Assembly (NCBI GenBank): GCA_021464245.1
Contig: JADCRB010000007.1
Coordinates: 4,621,125 to 4,685,124 of the forward strand
Length of the DNA stretch: 64,000 bases
DNA from: Carallia brachiata
Taxonomy: Eukaryota; Streptophyta; Magnoliopsida; Malpighiales; Rhizophoraceae
Reading direction: 5' to 3'
Part shown: positions 12,824 through 23,770 of the stretch, in pieces
Numbering within the stretch: the stretch's first letter is position 1
Layout: every line of letters begins with the position of its first letter
Notes under the pieces: model-generated
Database searches by the model: none
What the model saw: only the letters and a program-made list of their open reading frames with translations
Told to the model about the DNA's origin: nothing
Program-made: the position numbers and the translations under genes

Positions 12824-13421
12824 GTCTAATGACACCCCTGGAGGAGTGAATTATTATGAGATGCATGCTTTCTTGGGTTAACAGGTAATGCATCGCTCTC
12901 TTAAATTGCTCCCTTATGTTCTAGTTGTAAGTTAGTTACCGTATCAATGCAATTGCTACTCATAATTCCCATAAAGGGCTGGTGAAGAAACACTTCTGGT
13001 TTGGAGAGATTAGTTGCAGTGGCAACTAATCTCTCGTGAAGATCTAGATCCGTCGAATCATGATGATGACAACAACAGCAACAATAAGAATGATGCTATT
13101 CTATAGCAAGGCCCAGGCCTTAGTCTAATGACACCCCTGGAGGAGTGAATTATTATGAGATGCATGCTTTCTTGGGTTAACAAGTAATGCATCGCTCTCT
13201 TAAATTGCTCCCTTATGTTCTAGTTGTAAGTTAGTTACCGTATCAATGCAATTGCTACTCATAATTCCCATAAAGGGCTGGTGAAAAAACACTTCTGGTT
13301 TGGAGAGATTAGTTGCAGTGGCAACTAATCTCTCGTGAAGATCTAGATCCGTCCAATCATGATGATGCAACAACAGCAACAATAAGAATAATGCTATTCT
13401 AGAGCAAGGCCCAGGCCTTAG
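12824..13421 (+). repeat. 299-bp tandem duplication
   Basis: Two adjacent copies start GTCTAATGACACCCCTGGAG at 12824 and 13123, a period of 299 bp, and differ at only a few bases plus a small indel. Each unit contains an inverted repeat (AGAGATTAGTTGC..GCAACTAATCTCT, about 13003-13035 in copy 1) and ends in resistance-gene LRR sequence (GCAAGGCCCAGGCCTTA). The near identity implies a recent duplication. Confidence 0.9.
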
Positions 13422-14520
13422 AAGCCTCACCTCTCTTGTAATTTATAATATGCCAAAGTTGGTGTGTTTGCCAGGGGGGTTCCTCTGCATTCAATTGTCC
13501 TGCAGATGCTCCAAATCTGGAATTGGCCTGATTTGGCGTTGTTGCCGGAGTGGATGCCCAACCTCACCTCATTACAAGAATTATCTATATATGATTGCTC
13601 CCTCCTCATGCTGTTAGAGTGATGCAATAACAACATGGCGAGGATTGGCCCAAGATTGCCCCCATCCCTAACATTCATGTCAATGATAGATATATCCAGC
13701 GAGATGGCTGCTGTCAACTTTAATTAGAAGAAGAATCCCTCCAGCTTTTCAGGTTCAGCAGGTTCCTCCTACTACTTCTCTCTTCTTTTTTATCCCCCAT
13801 CTCCATCCATTTTGTTCCTGTTGAAAAGAGAGCCTGTGCTGTCTTTCTCCTCAAAGTAACAAATTTCTTCTTCTTTCTTGTTTTCTAATTGTAGGTATGT
13901 TCAATAGACTTTGCAGCTCTCCTTACTGAATTTCATCGTCAAAACTAGGCATCATCATCTTGGAAAACACTTAGTATTCATTTCGTCCCACTGGAATTCT
14001 TCGTATATGGGAAAGTGAGAGGCAACGCAGTAATGTCAACAATCTAAATCTAGCAAGTGCTCCCTGTAATGATTGTCTGTACGTATGTTGGCTTTGTGAG
14101 ATCAAACACCTTGAGATATTTCAATTTTTCCTTTTTTTTTTGACAAATCATTGCTGAAGTATTATTGTTCATCCTTTTGTGCAGTGAAAAGAAATTTACT
14201 TCCAAAACGACATCTCCTCTGGTTTCCAACCGAAGCCAAAAAAGAGTAGCTGATGTGTGAGGACCGGCCCAATTTTTCTCACGTCCCTAATATCCAAATT
14301 GGGAAACCATGATTTCAGTTCATGGTATCTATCATGTTTACAGCAATGCTTTGCACTTTGTGTAGTTTTGTACCGTGTCTTTATTCAGTCCTACACTATT
14401 TTATAGTAGGGAAGCCTGTGCTCACTCTTTGTTGAATATTGATGAAAATTGGAACATGTTGCAGCAAATTTGCTACCAACTTGTTGAAGGCACTACTTAA
14501 ACTCTGCATGATTTGTTCTA
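13340..14520 (+). pseudogene. third, longer relic of the resistance-gene 3' end
   Basis: From about 13340 the sequence follows the CNL gene from about 10625: the GAT/AAC repeat, GGCCCAGGCCTTAGAAGCC, CCAAAGTTGGTG, the TTGCCGGAGTGGATGCCC segment and the GGCGAGGATTGGCCC tail near 13637. The 3' flank to about 14520 then matches the flank of the second copy. The many indels leave no long frame. With copies one and two it forms a three-member tail array. Confidence 0.75.
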
Positions 14521-14659
14521 GGCACAAGGGCTAAATGCTTGGATCATGGAGAGCAAGTTTCAACTCAGAATTACAAAGCCACCAAGTGGGCAACTGAAGA
14601 TTCTTGTGCTGCTGTAAATTGCAATTCAACTGCGGTTTGCTGTTTTGATTCAGGTTTTT

Positions 14660-15110
14660 TCCTAGGAGTTTGAAGATCAGTTATGGCAGTTAAGAAGAAT
14701 CAGCTGTAGCTGACTTAAAGTGGTTATCCACTTTATTTTAAATGTAACAGCTGTTTTTGTAGCTTGATTTGAATTAGAATTAAGCTTGCTTCTTGTGCTG
14801 TGCTTGATCATACCTTTTTTGTTAATCATTGTGCTTTGCTAGTTTGAATTTCAATGTGAATGTGTGTAATGCTGCAACTTACAACAACTCTTTGATTTGA
14901 ACTTTGTAATTTGTAGTCTTCGTACAATGAAGATAATCAGTAATATAAAGGTTTCTAAGCCATTTTATCAGAATCTTAAATCTCTCCTTTCTCTCTTATC
15001 TATTCTACTGTGCTGTGCTTGCTGTCAAAAACAAGCAAGTTGATATTCCAGAATTTGAACACAGCAAATAACTAACAGCAGCGATGCATACTCAGGAAAC
15101 CTCAAGTCCT
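14660..15110 (+). other. possible solo LTR or unrelated 3' flank
   Basis: The composition resembles a copia LTR: GAAGATCAGTTATGGCAG near 14671, a pyrimidine-rich tract CTCTCCTTTCTCTCTTATC near 14981-15000, and CAGCAAATAACTAACAGCA near the end. No second copy or target duplication was found, so this is only a pattern impression. Confidence 0.18.
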
Positions 15111-16178
15111 TAATTGTAAAATTCTTGGTGCAATTTGGCACCTACAACTTTTTCACATGATTGTACATTAAACGGCAAGGTAGAGTACAGAAAAAACTGT
15201 CCTGAGAATGTAGTCGTATTAAATACCTTATTGAGAGACTTTTGTTGCCCTTTGGTGTTCTGTTCAAGTAGATTTAGATTAATCAGCCTAATGAGCTGGA
15301 TTTTGGACAGTCAAAAAAAAAAAGTGCAGTAAAAAAAAAAAAAGTACAGAAAAAACTTTTTGCAAACTTACTAGAGAGCAAAACAAGGAATTTGTTATTC
15401 AAGACAAGAACGAAAGTGGACAGCTGCAGTAAGCAAACAAGAAAATTCTCGGTACTAAATCTAGTACCTCTAAACTGAGAGAATCAATTTACCTAACCGT
15501 GGTAAGAAAAACCTGTCAATCAAACCCGCTCAAATATTACAAATTTTTTTTCACTAATCCAATACGCCATGTTAAATCAACCACTTAATTTATGAAAAAT
15601 TAACCAAAACACAGACAAGAAGAAACCACATTCATATATGAAACCACAATCAGGACGTGATTGTTTGTCTTCCTAACAAAATATATATAATGGTATAGTG
15701 AGTAAATCGAACGTGACATAATACTCTTCATGTTATTACTTGTTTTTGGCTTGATGGACCAGTGGGGAGGTTATAAAATTTTGAAGACTTTTGAGTCCTG
15801 GAAAAAATCAAATTTCTCCAGTTTTTTTGAGAAGAATCTAATTAATGCGAGCGCAGGGTTCTTGTTTCCCACCATTAATGTGGGTGATAACTGGTAAAAG
15901 TACTACATACTCCCAGAATTTTTTTAATTAAGTTTATAACAATTTGACTTATTCGTTTTCTTTACTAGATTTCGATTACAATCCAGCACAATTACTTACA
16001 TGCATGGCGTGCTGCTAAGGTTTCCATGGTCATTTCTGACCAATTCCCTAAAACTACTGAATTACAAAATACTAATAATAAATTAAAAAGAAAATCCGAT
16101 TCAACCCCAATAGCAGTTGTCATGTTACTTGTTCCAGACAAATTTGGAAGAAAGTTACCAAAAAATGCAAAAGGACAA
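15111..16178. other. spacer without recognised genes
   Basis: AT-rich DNA with A runs near 15315 and 15338. Small open frames on either strand have no recognisable domains. Confidence 0.45.
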
Positions 16179-17097
16179 CTATACAAGTAAAAACTTTCTG
16201 TAACTTCCCCTCATCAACAAATTTTCTTCGAGGGACTTGATCACTTGAACATTAGAGTTTACACCTGATCTTGGAGAATCATCAGCACCAAGTGTGATGA
16301 GATTATGAGTTACGGCAATTTGGCCGTACATTTCTTCAACCTGATAATTTCACATAGTACAGGAAGTTAGATCAATGCTCAACTTTTGCATAGAGAAATC
16401 AAGGACTTGGAATCAAATTTATAAAAAAAAAAAAAAAAAAGGTTCATTACGCAAACAAATGCCCATTTCCATAAGGTGAAGGGCGACAACACACATGGAG
16501 CATCTCTAAAATAGCCAAGAGGAATAAGCAGTTGATATCAAGACTCGTTAAAATACAAGCTATCAAACAAGTAATAGCATTGATTTGCTTTTCTAGAGCA
16601 AAATATATCTTATCATAAAAGTCGTCCAGTGCGCAAGAGCAAGAGCCTCTCACACCGGTGAGTTTTCACAAAGAAATTGTTTTCGTAACTCAAATCAATC
16701 TATAATTTTCAAGTCATAACGGAGTAACTTTACCACTACACTAAGGTTCGCACACCTAAGATTGTCTACCATAAAGATCATCAGCATGCCCACAACAAAC
16801 TTAGCAGGGAAGCTGGAATAATGAACAATGCCCAATAGCCAAACAAGAAGTGTGGCATTTGAATAAAACCTATTGCAGACAAAGCCAAATTGAGCTTTCA
16901 ATAAGTGCTATAAGGCTAACAAACCTAACCACTTAAACAGAAGCCAAATGACAAAAGAGAAGATGAACTGTATGAGCCTTTCTGAAATATTTTACAAAGA
17001 AAACATGGACAACTAAATTAACGAATAAACTCACCGTTATCCCATTTCTTCCATGAATTCGTTTTATTAGTCCCCATAGGAACTCCCAAATACAAAG
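16179..17097 (-). CDS. possible spliced 3' end of an unidentified gene
   Basis: On the minus strand, 21 open codons (17097-17035, ending IKRIHGRNGIT) run into a GTGAGT donor. After an intron of about 694 bp, a TTATCAG acceptor at 16341-16342 is followed by 53 codons to a TAG at 16179-16181 (starting VEEMYGQIAVTHNLI, later GADDSPRSG, ending FLLV). The splice phase fits, giving 74 joined codons. The upstream boundary is a TGA at 17098-17100 in this frame, so any start or further exon is unresolved. The piece overlaps the 3' flank of the PPR gene and could be its spliced 3' UTR, read as coding by chance. I recognise no domain. Confidence 0.3.
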
Positions 17098-17129
17098 TCA
17101 TTGTTTCGTCCACATAAATGAACCCAAGC

Positions 17130-18402
17130 TCATGTAGTTTCCTCTGAACTAGTTGCCAAACTGTAGGCATGAATTTTAGACCCCTTCTGTTGCTTCAAAT
17201 GCTTTCTCATCATTTCAACCTCTTGCCACAAACCTTTGCTTGCATAAATATTTGATAAAACCACATAAATCCCATCATTCCAAGGCTCCAATTCTAGCAT
17301 GTTCCCAGCCACCCACTCTCCCATCTTCACATTCCCGTATTTTTCACAGGCACCCATCAAAGAGCCCCATATAATCATGTTAGCCTTCATTGGCATCCCC
17401 TCCACAAGTTCCCTGGCCTCCTCAAGCAACCCCACACGGCCAAGTAGATCCACAATGCATCCGTAATGTTTCAATCGTGGCACTATCCCATAAACACTCT
17501 TCATCAAGTCGAAGTAATATCTCCCTTCTTGGACCTTCCCACCATGCACACGCACTCAGCACACCAACAAAAGTCACATGATTAGGCCTCACACCTGCTT
17601 TTATCATGCAATGAAAGCATTCAATAGCTTCGCTGGCATGCCCATGCGTAGCATAACCCACAATCATCGAAGTCCAAGACGACACATTCTTTTGGTTCAT
17701 CTCCAAAAATGCCCTACGAGCCAAGTCCATCCTACCACATTTGCCATACAAGTCAACAAGCGAATTCAGCATGAGAATGTCCGGTTTCCCCAAAGTCCTA
17801 GCGTGATAAACATATTTATGCAATTGAAGTGCCAAGCTCAAATCTCCTATACATCCGCAAGCCGACGTCACGCAAAGTACGGTCACATCATCAGGTTCAA
17901 ACCCACATCTTCTCATCCGTATAAACATCTTAATTGCTTCCTTAGCACGGCCACCTTGACGAAGGCCTGCTATGATGGCATTCCAAGAACCCAACTTTCT
18001 TTCAGGACTTTGCTCAAACATCTTGTAAGCACTCTCAAACTCTCCCAATTTCCATACAAGCTAATCAGCCCACTCTCGCAATATGTTTCAGCCTCCAGGC
18101 CGATCCTGACGGCAACAGAATGAAGCTGAACACCAATACCAACAGCGAAAATCTGGCAGGCAGCTTTCAACAGGATCGGAATCGTGTAAGAATCGGGCAG
18201 GACACCTGCCGAGACATAAATGCATAGACACGCAAAGCTTTGTCGGGATCACCCAGTCTAGTGTACAATCTCAGAATGTTGTTCCAGTAAAATGGGGCAG
18301 GAAAAAACTCGAGCATGCGGGAGCGGATTATGTGAGCGTAAATTTGATTGAGTTGTGGCAAGCTGGCGCAGTTCGATAGTTGAATGGAAATGGCTTTGGC
18401 GG

Positions 18403-18437
<35 letters not shown>

Positions 18438-18553
18438 TGTGGGTTTTCGGCAATTGAAGCAAGACTGTGATTGAGATGCTGACAAACGGTCAAGCGTTTG
18501 AGTGCTGAATGATTAGAAAAACCGATCAGCCGGTGGCGATAGAAGATGTTCAT
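17130..18553 (-). pseudogene. PPR protein gene (At1g77170-like) with three frameshifts
   Basis: Plant PPR proteins bind organelle RNA. The start is the ATG at 18551-18553 (MNIFYRHRLIG), with a Ser-rich, probably mitochondrial N-terminus encoded by a (GAT)n repeat. PPR units follow: YAHIIRSRMLEFFP, GSWNAIIAGLRQGGRAKEAI, NSLVDLYGKCGRMDLARRAF, SSWTSMIVGYATHGHASEAI, HYGCIVDLLGRVGLLEEA, and an E-type end with IYVVLSNIYASKGLWQEVE. The reading frame changes three times: near 18197 (one base short), near 18053 (one base short) and near 17546 (two bases short). The total is not a multiple of three. The family resemblance to Arabidopsis At1g77170 is from memory. Either a pseudogene or an indel-prone assembly would explain it. 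Confidence 0.85.
18403..18436. repeat. (GAT)n microsatellite in the PPR gene
   Basis: Eleven or so GAT units. On the minus strand they encode a run of about twelve serines in the N-terminal region. They are likely length-variable between individuals. Confidence 0.9.
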
Positions 18554-19051
18554 AAGGTTTTAGAGAGACTCAATCCGCTGCTGAGATCACAAAACCCTGC
18601 CAAATTTATGGGGGAAAAAAAAACGAAAACGGTGGGCAATCTTTTCTGTATCAGCATTTTGATTTGCTACCGGGGCTTAAGAATTTTTTTAAAAAAAACA
18701 TATTTTGTTTGTTTGGTGTTTGTGATAAAAGGAAAAAAAGAGTAGATTTAAAGACACGATCGAAAGTGTATTACATCCTAAAAAAGTAACATCCTACGAA
18801 TTTTATATAAGTGGAAGATTTGAAGGACCCCGCTAGCCTCTTAGCCCCCAAGAGGCCAGTATTTATTAGGCCGGAAGAAGCAGTGTATAGAAAACTTTTC
18901 GTTTGGATATAAACATTTACAAAACAAAGAATTCCGCGAACACATAAATGGGAAACTTTTGAACCATATCACAGTTCCATGTTTATGTGCAAACAAGCAG
19001 GGCCACATCAGGACCAACTTTCCACGTTTTGCCTTTGTATTCTTGTATTCT

Positions 19052-19930
19052 TAGAACCTGTTTAAGTTAGTTATTGAATATTATTATTACTGATTATTAT
19101 TGTTATTAATTATTAATTATTTTTTTTAGTTTATAAAGAGTTCTAATGGACATATGAAGAGAAGGGGGAATGAAATTAGTGGGGGTTAAACCCTTCACCT
19201 TATGGTTGAGGGACACTCCTTTCAACTATTAGAGTAAATGCTTAACCTCATTGATTGTTAATTATTGATTCTTATTTCTTATTAGTGATTATTGATAAAA
19301 CTAATGAAACGTTTGCTTAATTTTACATTTACTGTTACTATTAAATACTCAAATGTCTAATTTAGACATTTAATTTATATAGATATATTATATTAAAAAA
19401 TTTATTTTTATATTTTATAATTTTATAATCGTAAAATCATATTGTATAAATAATATTGAAAATTTTTTCACTTAATTTTTAATTTTTTTAAAAAATATTA
19501 ATTATTATTAGATGATAAAAAATATATTATTTGAGATTTTTTTTATAAGTGTTGATATAAAAAAAATTAAAGGAAAAAATATTATTTAAGGATAATTGAA
19601 AAAAATATTGTATTTACACACATATTAATAAAATTGATTAAAATATTTAATTTATGTGACAAGTGAAAAAAATAATAATAAAATTATATAAATATTCTTT
19701 AAAAGCAATTTAATCATATAAATTATTATTAATATTAAAAAATAAAAAGTAATTCAAAAAGTAGCAAAAAATAGTTTTATATTACTTTTCAATCAACTAT
19801 TATTAAAAAATTATATAAAAAATAAGCAGAATAAAAAAAATATTAAAAAATTTACCAAACCTTTATCGTTTTATTTTTAAAAATAAAATGTAAATACACG
19901 TCTTAAGAAACTAACCCAAACACCCCCTTA
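19052..19930. mobile_element. MITE-like AT-rich element, family related to that at 52.9 kb
   Basis: The left end reads CCTGTTTAAGTTAGTTATTGA, and the right end in reverse complement reads GGGGGTGTTTGGGTTAGTTTCTTA, a degenerate terminal inverted repeat of hAT-like style. The interior shares phrases with the 52.9-53.7 kb element (ATGAAACGTTTG..., TTTAGACAT). A non-homologous piece of about 110 bp (about 19138-19250) seems inserted. No transposase is encoded. Confidence 0.4.
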
Positions 19931-21463
19931 TTCTCATACGTTTACCGACCATCTTTTTGCATTGCGTTTGTTTTCCATATATTGAAAGAGAAAGGTTCAA
20001 TTTCGATGAGATCTCTGTGCTTTCTTTATGACTCCGGAGTTGCTCATGTTTAGTACTAATCTTTTGTTCAACCAATCATGGAGCCTTACAGCTTGGACTA
20101 GAGCGCCATAGTGGAAATCAAAATATTTTTTGTTTGGGATCTTTGCAGGTAATCTGCTAGGCAATCAAAATTACAAAATCGAGTGGGAGGCCTCCAGCGA
20201 GCACGATATTAAAACTTTAAACTTAAAATTAATTGCATTCAGTTAAATAAACCTTTATTAGTAATTTTTTTATATCATTATCCATTGTTGGGTGATATAT
20301 GAATTTGGTAATCATTTTCTAATTTTTAGTAACTTAAAATCGCTCTTCTTTTTGTTTAATAATGCCCTTGAATTCTTCCCTTTTTTAAGCGACTATAGAA
20401 ACAAACACACACAGCCCATCCCTGTCTGCGTCGAGCTTTTTATAGTACTGTACCAAGTCGCTATTTATAGTATCTTGCCAACTCAAAGCATTGGCTACGC
20501 CGTGTAGTGGGACTGCAAGGGAAATAGATTGGTAATATTTGTTGGGCCAAAAACAATCCAATTGAATCCGGAAGCAAAATTCCGGGCACAATAACTTGGT
20601 GGCCTGATACAGAACCAAAAATAAGAATTAACTGTCCCTTATCGAAATAACTTACTTGGTCTCACGGATGCTTTGGTAATCAGAATTTGGATTTATGAAG
20701 ATGGATATAACTTAGGGTCTACTGGACCCCCAAATAAGAACTAAAAAACTATAAATACGGCGCCGCATAATCGTACACAACGAGGAAAACCAAAAATAAG
20801 GAAGAATCTAAGGCTGTAGGATGGGTTATTACAGCTGGCTTGTTACCCTGCAAGTTTAAGCCCAATAAGAATGGGCCTTAACGAGGCTTACATTGGGCAG
20901 TCCACTAAATTACTACATGGGATAGGCTTCTAGCGTCCGTTATTACTCATGGAATTGCATGAACCATAAGGCTGTTGTGCGATTGGAAGAGTTGCTGTAA
21001 ACCAACCCCAAAAAAAAAAAGTTGCGATTAAGCTATAGACTCTTAGTGTTACATGAACCATAAGCCGATCGATTTTTTTTATGTCCTTTCACCAGACAAT
21101 TTCTTCACATTCATTAATTTAATCAAAGTTAGATCATTGGAATGCTCTTCGAAAAATGATTCGAAATCAATTGAGTAAAGGACAACATTTATTCCCCTCA
21201 AAATAAAAAAAAAAAAGAAAAAAACAAGTCAGGCACGAGACGCTTAGGTGCCTGCAGATACAATCAGTAGGAGAAAAGATACAAACCAAATTGAAAGACC
21301 ATTGGATAATGATGTATCAACATACTGAGGAAATTCATTGCCACAAAAGAGTCAACCGAGGGGAAAGATTATTCCCTATTTACGAGAGGTGGAGAACAGC
21401 GCGAAATAACTAATTTCAAACACGCTGATACAATTTTTTTTTTAATTTCAAATTCATAATCAC
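19931..21463. other. spacer, with paired GGGCC/GCCCA motifs
   Basis: No coding region was recognised. Near 20858-20880, AAGCCCAATAAGAATGGGCC places two site II-like motifs (GCCCA and GGGCC) in inverted orientation, a pattern common in plant promoters. A TATA-like CTATAAATA lies at 20749-20757. No following gene was identified. Confidence 0.35.
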
Positions 21464-21657
21464 AACCAAGTTTGAAAAAATTGTGAAAGACAAGTGCGTA
21501 ATCTTGATGATGCCCTAACTATGTTCAAACAAATTAAATCAACGTGCCATCAGGTAACAAACATAACCTGCATGACAATGAAACTAATCGGATTGAACAT
21601 AGTCGGGGCATCATCAACATTACAACACTTCCACTCACAAATCTTTCAAACTTGGTT
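21464..21657 (-). ncRNA. long foldback, candidate microRNA precursor
   Basis: The arms at 21464-21530 and 21593-21657 pair over about 65 bp, and the loop arm continues to pair in part (ATCAGGT with ACCTGCAT). The best segment, on the minus strand TTGATGATGCCCCGACTATG and on, pairs 25 bp with one mismatch and one wobble, while the outer stem is more diverged. That pattern suits a miRNA duplex rather than a young inverted repeat. A minus-strand TATA box lies about 410 bp upstream. One arm holds the 14-mer GCATCATCAAGATT, which as I recall also occurs in the miR172 star strand, but the arm order is the reverse of a normal MIR172. No expression evidence is available. A MITE foldback is the main alternative. 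Confidence 0.45.
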
Positions 21658-22044
21658 GTTTTGATCCATCAAAAAAAAACAAACACAAAAAAAGAAATAT
21701 CCCTTAATACAGCATGACTAGCAACATGAGATCTTAAGAAAGAGCAATCCGCAACTCAAACATGCGGCTGAAAGCGGATCCACGTCATCCCCTTACAAGG
21801 CCTATAGAACAGACTCAGAAAGAGAAAAACATATAAGAATAATAAAAAAATGAAAATTAACAAAATTAACTGAAAACCATGTAGATTTCTAAAAAGAAGC
21901 TTACGACATGTACCTCGTACTATCAGACTCTACATCGCAGCGACCTTCAGTTGCTTCTTCGTATCTGAGTACGAAGAAAAAAAAAACCCAAAAAAAAAAA
22001 AGACAGGAAAGAGCAAGAAGCGGCTGACAAGAGAGAGAACTGAT

Positions 22045-22110
22045 GCCCCTCTTATAAGGCAATGCGACGTATTTATAGGGAAAAAAAAACTAGGGTTTAG
22101 CGCTCATTCC
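22045..22110 (-). promoter_or_regulatory. minus-strand core promoter: TATA box with telo-box
   Basis: On the minus strand, CTAAACCCTAG (about 22091-22101, a telo-box-like motif) is followed by CCTATAAATACG (about 22070-22081), a good plant TATA box. A start would fall near 22040, and the transcript would run through the foldback at 21.5 kb. The promoter call rests on motifs only. Confidence 0.4.
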
Positions 22111-22829
22111 AATTCTGTCCCCATACATGGAATCCAACGGCGTCCCGCTTTTCACGTGCCTGCTGCTGCCTTCGGTAAGTTTCCCTAGATTTTCTTGTCC
22201 ACATCCGGTGATATATTCAAATAAATATATAAAAATATTAGAACATAAATCAGCCGCGGTCGGCGGTCTGAGATTGCAATAAATTTTAGGGTTTTAACCT
22301 CAGCTTTTTGCACCATTTAGGGCCGGGCCTCGATCCAGACTCTTCTGAGATTCATTTTATTTGTAAATTCTAATTTTAGAGAGAGAGAGAAAAAAAAAAA
22401 AAAAAAAGAGAGAGTCTTGCCGTTAAATTAAAAGTTATAAATTTAAATTTTATTATTAAAAAATAAAAATGATGTTAAATTGGGAAAAAAAACAAGGAGA
22501 AAAACAGGGCTCTCATGAATGATTATCATGGCTTTAACCACTTGAAGGCACAAAAAGCCCAATAAAATTAGGTTATCTGGACCTGACCGACCGGGAACCA
22601 AATACTTAGCCAGCCGCTTCATGTATATTGGGCTGGGTTCACAGATGATCCATAAAAATTGAACCGCATCAAGCCGACCCTCAAATTGCTCGCCGAGACC
22701 GAACCATCGATAACCATTTGAAATTCATGTCTTGTTGCTTGCTTGCCGTGAGCGACCTTCACTGACTTTTCACATGTAATGTGACATAACGAGTCCTCTT
22801 CCCTCCCAGCTGCAAAAGAATTGATATAT
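22111..22829. other. spacer without recognised genes
   Basis: A CACGTG G-box lies at about 22155. A GA-rich and A-rich tract sits near 22380-22410. No coding sequence was recognised. Confidence 0.4.
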
Positions 22830-23770
22830 TTGTTAAAAATTTAATAGTTCAACTTAAAAAAAAATTTAATTTAGTCTCATTTATTTAACTAAACGAACGA
22901 TAACGAGTTTAAAGATAAAACTCATTTAATGAATGAGCCGAGTCTGAACAAGAATAAATTCGACTTAGTTCAATCTCGTAAACAACTAGTTTAAAATTTG
23001 ATAAATATATTATTAATAATTCGTTTAATATGTATCATTATAAACTCATTTAATATATTGATAACACTTAATTCTATCATTTAACTTTTAATATAAATAA
23101 TTATTAATTTAGGGTTATGACTTTTATTTTATATATTTATTTGGATAAGGCTTATATGTGATTAGGATTGTAAGTAAGTCAATACATTCGTTACAAATTT
23201 TGTAACTTGATTTGGTAAGAATTTAACTTGAACTCATTCGTTTAACTAAACAAGTAATACATGAAATTAAATTCAAAATTGGTTTAATAAATGAGTCAAA
23301 CCTAAGCAAAACAGGTTGGGTTAAACACATGAATAACTCGTTAAAAACTTATCTACATAATAATTAAAAAAAACACAGTTATTATGTTATAAAAATAATT
23401 TCATCAAACTCATTTTCAAAATTACATATTACATAAATTTACATTTATACATTAAAATTCAACATTTATTTTTAATTATTTAATTTTATTTAAATAAATG
23501 GTCTTTATCCTTTCATTTTTATCCTTTCATTTCATGTATAATAATAAAATTTTTTAATTTTAATTGTTTTATTAATATCATCAAATTAATTGATACAATT
23601 TGTTAAATGCTCGAAAGTTCGGCTTAATAACAATAGACTCAGTTCGAAGTTGGCTTGTTCGTAAATGATACTAATACTGAATCTCACTTTTAAGCTTATT
23701 TAATAAACGAGTCGACACTTAAACCTGACAAGACTTGACTCAGCCTGTCTCGTTTCCAATCTTACCCTTA
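22830..23770. repeat. degenerate dispersed repeat rich in AACGAGT/ACTCGTT words
   Basis: Short words such as GAGTTT, AAACGAGTC, AACTCGTT and AAACTCATT recur in both orientations over about 900 bp, separated by AT-rich filler. This resembles an old dispersed non-coding transposon remnant found in many plant genomes. Its class could not be set by eye. Confidence 0.35.
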
